A stretch of DNA of 17,547 bases, from NCBI GenBank assembly GCA_021158845.1, contig JAGGSY010000111.1:1-17547 (forward strand), given 5' to 3'. Each line of letters starts with the position of its first letter. Position 1 is the first letter of the stretch. Below are positions 14,845 to 17,547 of the stretch, one piece after another. The DNA comes from Caldisericia bacterium (GTDB lineage: Bacteria > Caldisericota > Caldisericia > B22-G15). Below the pieces are notes generated by a model. That model saw only the letters and a program-made list of their open reading frames with translations, made no database searches and was not told where the DNA came from. A program made the translations under genes and the position numbers.

Positions 14845-14853
14845 ATTTTAACA
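14845..14853 (-). promoter_or_regulatory. Putative promoter of the coiled-coil/M20/nudF/xerD/deoB operon
   Basis: On the minus strand TGT is followed by TAAAAT, an extended -10 with one mismatch. Transcription would start near 14838, leaving a 35-nt leader with the strong Shine-Dalgarno. No good -35 is visible. It lies back to back with the promoter at 14859-14867. Confidence 0.35.
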
Positions 14854-14858
14854 TAAAG

Positions 14859-14867
14859 TGCTATAAT
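14859..14867 (+). promoter_or_regulatory. Extended -10 promoter of the MBL-fold gene
   Basis: TGC plus a perfect TATAAT ends 7 nt before the GTG at 14875. The first transcribed base would be at or next to the start codon, implying a leaderless mRNA. The TGCTATAAT block is identical to that of the tRNA-Gln promoter. No convincing -35 is present. Confidence 0.6.
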
Positions 14868-14874
14868 TTAATAC

Positions 14875-15756
14875 GTGGAGCTAAGGAAGATTAAAGAAGG
14901 AATTTTTTATATTGCTGATGCTACAAACATCGGAGTCTTTCAACTTAAAGAAGGGTTTGCGCTTATTGATGCACCTATAGATAAGGACAAAGCAAAGAAA
15001 ATTATCAAGATTCTTGAATCAAATGGTATTAAACCAACAGACCTTATTCTCACCCATCACCACGCTGATCACACTGGTGGTGCAAAGTATCTTAAGGAGA
15101 AACTCAATCTCACTGTCTATACAAGTGTCAAAGAGAAAATCTTTATTGAGAATCCAATACTTGAGCCCATCTACCTTTCTCTGGGAGGAGAGCCATTTAA
15201 ACCATTTTTAACAAAGTGGATTAAGTCAAAAGAGGTGAGAGTGGATAAAGTTCTTAAAGAAGGTGAATTTGAGATAGAAGGTAAAAATTTTAGAATTCTT
15301 TCTTTACCAGGTCACTCAATTGATATGATAGGAGTTGAGGTTGATGGGGTTATCTTTTCTGCTGATACATTCTTTTCAACCAAAATTCTTAAAAAATACA
15401 TAGTTCCGTACTTTCACAATCCATATAGGTTTGTTGAGAGTATTGAAAGATTAAAGAGCCTCCCCTTTGATTACATACTTCCATCCCATGGAGAACTCTA
15501 TACAAGAGAGGAAGGGTTAAAGGTCATGGATGAGAATATAAAAGTTGTTAAAGAACTTGGAGAGAGATTGTTGGATGTAATCCATAAGGAAAGAAGTATC
15601 GAGGAGATTATAGAATCTTTATCTTTACCTGTAGATAATATCGTCGTCTCTTTCCTTATAACATCATCCATCCTTTCATACCTATTTAGATTTGTTGACG
15701 AAGGAAAAGCTGAAGTTAAAGTAAAAAACGGAATCCCAAGATTTATTAAAGTTTAA
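14875..15756 (+). CDS. Metallo-beta-lactamase-fold hydrolase
   Basis: A 293-residue MBL-fold protein with a complete di-metal site: His61, His63, Asp65 and His66 in THHHADHTGG, His147 in LPGHSID, Asp164 in FSADTFF and His205 in PSHGELY. The spacing resembles glyoxalase-II-like hydrolases. A C-terminal ~80 residue helical extension (from about 215, winged-helix-like) is reminiscent of MBL proteins with a small accessory domain. Substrate is unknown. The GTG at 14875 fits the fold, since MELRKIKEGIFYI supplies the first beta strands. No ribosome site precedes it and a -10 box ends 7 nt upstream, so it is likely translated leaderless. It is convergent with the nuclease gene on its right, with a 21 bp gap. 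Confidence 0.88.
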   Translation: MELRKIKEGIFYIADATNIGVFQLKEGFALIDAPIDKDKAKKIIKILESNGIKPTDLILTHHHADHTGGAKYLKEKLNLTVYTSVKEKIFIENPILEPIYLSLGGEPFKPFLTKWIKSKEVRVDKVLKEGEFEIEGKNFRILSLPGHSIDMIGVEVDGVIFSADTFFSTKILKKYIVPYFHNPYRFVESIERLKSLPFDYILPSHGELYTREEGLKVMDENIKVVKELGERLLDVIHKERSIEEIIESLSLPVDNIVVSFLITSSILSYLFRFVDEGKAEVKVKNGIPRFIKV

Positions 15757-15777
15757 AAGTTTTTAATGTTTCATCCT

Positions 15778-16863
15778 TTAAGTTATTATGAAGTCTATAG
15801 TATTCCCGTATTTTGTATATTTAAGCACATCATCCAGGTTGTCATATTCTTTCCGATCTGGTTCATAATATCTTCCAGCACTCGCATATATCTTTACTGA
15901 GGAAAGTGTTTTCTTTAAATAGTTCCATGCATTTAGCCACGTTTTGATTTTTACTGTTGTATGTGGATGTTGCAATACAATTTCTGGTTTTTCTTTTTGT
16001 GCTAATTTTTTAAATTCTTCGTTGACTTCCTTACGCCAGCCTTTTGCATTCTTTGATCTGGGGTTAAATACAGTTAAATCATGACAACCTAGTATCATAG
16101 TTTTTCCCACATCTAAATCAAAAAAGTGTGTATTCAGGTCAGTAATTCTAACTAGACTATTTTCTTGATTTGTTGTAGGATATGATTTAGCTGTCCAGTA
16201 AAATTCATTATTTTTTAAATTAACCAAAAAAACAAATTCAATGTGGAGTTGATTTATGTAATTTTGGGTAGTTGATATTTCCTGTTTATATGAATCTATA
16301 CCTAGGGTCAAATAATCCGTTACCTGACTTAACTTTCTGCGCATATTCTGGGTTAAAACAGATTTTGCATATTTTTTAGCTTCTTTAACTAAAATATTTA
16401 CAACTTTGACATTCGGATTTTTGGGATCCCCAACATTTTTTCTGGTTATATTCTTTGGCCAATTAAACACTATAAAACCACCACATGTGATAAGCAATTT
16501 TACTTTTGTCCCTTTTGGCCATTTATCATGAATTTCCTCAAGTAACTTTTTTGCATATTCAGGTTTTCCTTCCCAATCATCAGCAATAATTATCCTTGCT
16601 AAAAAAGGATTTGGATCTTTTCTTACTTCAATGTTCCAAAAACCATTTTGTTTTTGTATCATTCTTCTGAATTTTTCCACATCCTTTGGATTCTCTGAGT
16701 TTAAGCTACACCACACAAAATCCTTGGCAAAGATTCTAACTGTAGGTTTTAACCCCAATATTGCTGGTAGAAAATCCCTTAAAGTGTCGTACCATGCACG
16801 TTGCTCGTCTCTATAAGCTGGATTATTATCTTTAGCATTAATCTTTTTGCATAATCTAATCCA
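15778..16863 (-). CDS. C-terminal part of a frameshifted McrA-head nuclease-like protein
   Basis: This frame continues the 16856-17524 gene after one extra base. Removing one A from the run at 16864-16869 joins LGFNREK to WIRLCKKINAKDNNPAYRDE in a single ~581-residue protein. The 361 residues here have no usable start near their beginning: the first TTG is at 16758, in the middle of the conserved-looking stretch AWYDTLRDFLPAILGLKPTVRI. The region looks alpha/beta, with a strand-helix segment ARIIIADDWEGKP and ITCGGFIVFNWP. A distinct C-terminal part has ILGCHDLTVFNPRS, LQHPHTTVKIKTWLNAW and YASAGRYYEPDR. The Cys-His-Asp and His-Pro-His signatures might be a second catalytic site, but I cannot assign a family. 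It is probably produced only if the frameshift is corrected or is a sequence error. Confidence 0.65.
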   Translation of the reverse strand, partial: WIRLCKKINAKDNNPAYRDEQRAWYDTLRDFLPAILGLKPTVRIFAKDFVWCSLNSENPKDVEKFRRMIQKQNGFWNIEVRKDPNPFLARIIIADDWEGKPEYAKKLLEEIHDKWPKGTKVKLLITCGGFIVFNWPKNITRKNVGDPKNPNVKVVNILVKEAKKYAKSVLTQNMRRKLSQVTDYLTLGIDSYKQEISTTQNYINQLHIEFVFLVNLKNNEFYWTAKSYPTTNQENSLVRITDLNTHFFDLDVGKTMILGCHDLTVFNPRSKNAKGWRKEVNEEFKKLAQKEKPEIVLQHPHTTVKIKTWLNAWNYLKKTLSSVKIYASAGRYYEPDRKEYDNLDDVLKYTKYGNTIDFIIT

Positions 16864-17524
16864 TTTTTTCTCTATTAAACCCCAATTTAAGATCGGCAGG
16901 GTACTTCTCTAAAGTTATTTTTCTTGCTAATGTAAAGTGCTGAGATTCATCAAATTCTACAATAAAACCTGGGTTTGGAACGAAGAAATCGCAATTTGGG
17001 AGTGTCTCTGTCTTTACAAATTCTTTAAACCCTCTATGATTTTGAAGTACTTTGTGAATTTCTCTTAATTTATTATAATATGGTTTTCCTTTAAAATCTT
17101 GGATGTGAGTTCCTATATTAAATTTATAGTTTTTCTCAACTCTTCCATAAATTTTCTCTAGAAGTCTTTTAATAGTTTCTTTACATTTAGGACATCTTTC
17201 ACCCTTATGAGTCTTCGACAGTTTTCTTTCTTTTTTCATTTTAGAAGATTTAGTAACTTTTCCTTGTGCTGAAACATCTATGATATTGAATCCAAGGTTC
17301 TTGAGAAAATCATTTGTTTCTTTGCCTCCACTGAACCTGGTAGGGTCTAATATTTCACCATTAGCATACTTGTTAGCCAATGAAATAACATATTTAGGGG
17401 GGTAATGTTTTCCATTAAATTCTAAAAGAAATTTTTTTGAATGTCTACCTATTGGAATTCCATTTTTCTTAATTTCCTCTATTGCTTTAATAACATGTTC
17501 TCTTTTTATATTCTTCGGAGTCAT
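16856..17524 (-). CDS. N-terminal part of the frameshifted nuclease: ScoMcrA-like head, CxxC and PD-(D/E)xK-like core
   Basis: Three parts are visible in 222 residues. Residues 10-83 match the pattern of the ScoMcrA-like N-terminal head domain: RHSKKFLLEFNGKHYPPKYV, a small helix-rich middle, then RFSGGKETNDFLKNLGFNI. In ScoMcrA this domain family precedes an HNH nuclease that cuts modified DNA. Residues 108-114 (GERCPKCK) hold a CxxC. Residues 175-198 (LPNCDFFVPNPGFIVEFDES and QHF) resemble the core of Vsr/DUF559-like nucleases, with Asp179, Glu190, Asp192 and Gln195 as likely metal or catalytic residues. The ATG at 17524 follows a strong AAGGAGGATG. The frame ends at a TAG just after the A6 run; the intact protein should continue into 15778-16863. 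A restriction or defence role is inferred from domains only. Confidence 0.72.
   Translation of the reverse strand: MTPKNIKREHVIKAIEEIKKNGIPIGRHSKKFLLEFNGKHYPPKYVISLANKYANGEILDPTRFSGGKETNDFLKNLGFNIIDVSAQGKVTKSSKMKKERKLSKTHKGERCPKCKETIKRLLEKIYGRVEKNYKFNIGTHIQDFKGKPYYNKLREIHKVLQNHRGFKEFVKTETLPNCDFFVPNPGFIVEFDESQHFTLARKITLEKYPADLKLGFNREKMD
16864..16869 (-). other. A6 homopolymer at the frameshift point
   Basis: On the coding strand, GAG followed by six A and TGG marks the only place where the two halves of the protein join by a one-base change. Five A would give a continuous frame. It could be a sequencing error, a genuine mutation, a phase-variable switch, or a site of transcriptional slippage. 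Confidence 0.65.
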
Positions 17525-17547
17525 AGAAGCATCCTCCTTTATAATAG

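Noticed and set aside
15744..15766. A/T-only inverted repeat after the MBL gene as a terminator
   Set aside because: The imperfect ATTAAA/TTTAAT arms without G-C pairs would not form a stable hairpin.

Overview
The window is about 17.5 kb of compact, AT-rich bacterial DNA. Proteins are rich in Lys, Glu and Ile, Arg is mostly AGA/AGG, gaps are tiny and genes often overlap. This looks like a thermophilic or deep-branching bacterium. The cluster nudF-xerD-deoB and the string rpsO-pnp-M16 protease-RNase J recall Firmicutes gene order, but the lineage cannot be fixed from the sequence alone. Almost all of it is coding: 14 protein-coding loci (one truncated by the window edge, one split by a frameshift), one tRNA and one tmRNA.

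Layout. (1) 1-567: 3' part of an unrecognised protein with a possible nuclease-type IEFK motif. (2) 572-3170, minus: a guaB-guaA operon, the last two steps of GMP synthesis; this IMP dehydrogenase has no CBS (Bateman) regulatory domains. (3) 3180-3468: divergent promoters, tRNA-Gln(CTG), and an rpsO leader with a strong hairpin just before the ribosome binding site. (4) 3469-8763, plus: rpsO-pnp-M16 peptidase-RNase J, fused by overlaps, which couples ribosomal protein S15 to two RNA-decay nucleases. (5) 8771-14802, minus: read in transcription order, a coiled-coil protein, an M20 peptidase, a NudF-type Nudix hydrolase, XerD, DeoB, tmRNA, and a large HD-domain protein that starts 6 nt after the tmRNA CCA end. 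(6) 14875-15756, plus: a metallo-beta-lactamase-fold hydrolase that is probably translated from a leaderless GTG. (7) 15778-17524, minus: a ~581-residue nuclease-like protein with a ScoMcrA-type N-terminal head, split into two frames by one extra A in an A6 run.

The least ordinary parts are the solo Cas10/Csx11-like HD protein without palm domains or a CRISPR array, its position directly behind tmRNA, the frameshifted McrA-head nuclease, and the rpsO leader hairpin. Several promoters use an extended -10 (TGNTATAAT or a close variant) with a weak or absent -35. No CRISPR array, insertion sequence, prophage or rRNA gene was seen.
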